Below, one piece after another: positions 11,622-11,790 of a stretch of DNA of 11,790 nt. This DNA is from JBDKLC01 sp964500215. Its GTDB lineage: Bacteria > Patescibacteriota > Minisyncoccia > Phycocordibacterales > CAIZLB01. A model generated the notes under the pieces. It did no database searches. It was not told the origin of the DNA and worked only from the letters and a program-made list of their open reading frames with translations. The stretch is taken from the NCBI GenBank assembly GCA_964500215.1, contig CAZCNA010000018.1, forward strand, positions 1 through 11,790, written 5' to 3'. The first letter of the stretch is position 1, and each line of letters opens with the position of its first letter. The position numbers and the translations under genes are program-made.

Positions 11622-11676
11622 ATACGATCTGTACCTTTTACACAACCTCATTCCTAAAATCGAGGTCTGTGTGGAT

Positions 11677-11704
11677 ATTATACATAAAATCCTATATTTT
11701 CAAA
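11677..11704 (-). promoter_or_regulatory. Promoter of tRNA-Asp
   Basis: A perfect TATAAT (11677-11682) is preceded by TTGAAA or TTTGAA (11698-11704) with a spacer of 15-16 bp. The predicted leader before the tRNA is about 49 nt and contains a small ACCTC/GAGGT hairpin. Confidence 0.6.
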
Positions 11705-11708
11705 GCGA

Positions 11709-11750
11709 AAACGGCCTCCCGCCATATATATCATATGTGGGAGGCCGTTT
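11709..11750 (-). terminator. Terminator-like hairpin of a gene beyond the right edge
   Basis: A 12-bp stem, AAACGGCCTCCC (11709-11720) with GGGAGGCCGTTT (11739-11750), has a loop that folds further (CATAT/ATATG). On the minus strand it is followed by TTTTCGCTTT, a moderate T-tract, just before the tRNA-Asp promoter. It probably ends a minus-strand transcript from outside the window. Confidence 0.7.
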
Positions 11751-11790
11751 CGACTTTGACCAAACTATCGCTCTATTTTGTGGTGTCAGG

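Noticed and set aside
11218..11651. Two minus-strand frames crossing tRNA-Asp and the repeat units (translations with KSRSPRK in both)
   Set aside because: They read through the tRNA gene, its 3' duplicate and terminator hairpins. The shared residues come from the tRNA 3' end, not from a protein.
1..11790. UGA reassigned to Gly or Trp
   Set aside because: All clear genes read through with the standard code and RF2 with SPF is present. The lack of UGA stops is only a preference.

Overview
The window is a compact stretch of bacterial chromosome with short intergenic gaps. Nearly all genes are on the minus strand, and only two weakly supported ORFs are on the plus strand. Protein features point to a Patescibacteria/CPR-type genome, possibly Parcubacteria-like: a shortened release factor 2, divergent CTP synthase motifs, a small UPF0200-like P-loop kinase, orphan proteins, and almost no Shine-Dalgarno sequences. 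This placement is inference. The genetic code looks standard: RF2 with its SPF motif is present and no in-frame UGA is needed. Stops in the window are TAA or TAG, never TGA. This argues against the UGA-recoding Gracilibacteria and Absconditabacteria.

Left part (1-1950): the 5' part of pyrG (CTP synthase) reads leftward off the edge. A structured intergenic region follows, with a long hairpin, 10-bp phased repeats and a large inverted repeat. Next comes a plus-strand orphan ORF of unusual base composition that ends at a strong intrinsic terminator.

Middle part (1950-6700), read right to left: a 422-aa protein with an HD-phosphohydrolase-like signature; a promoter; tRNA-Thr(GGU) and tRNA-Thr(CGU); a P-loop kinase; prfB; a promoter apparently giving a leaderless transcript; and ftsE-ftsX, the ABC-type cell-division module. 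No peptidoglycan hydrolase is next to ftsX.

Right-middle part (6700-10000): a small plus-strand ORF, then a tight minus-strand cluster pyrD - D-2-hydroxyacid dehydrogenase - gpmA. This combines pyrimidine synthesis with enzymes of 3-carbon acid metabolism. pyrD has class 2 architecture but a class 1-type Cys at the catalytic base position.

Right end (10000-11790): a VOC/glyoxalase-fold protein, an orphan 144-aa protein and a two-helix membrane peptide with a leaderless-type promoter, then a gene-free stretch and tRNA-Asp(GUC). Downstream of the tRNA lies the most unusual part of the window. The tRNA 3' end, followed by a long terminator hairpin and a GC-rich segment rich in inverted repeats, occurs twice with a 170-bp period. 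This could be a relic of integration at the tRNA or an undescribed tRNA-associated repeat.
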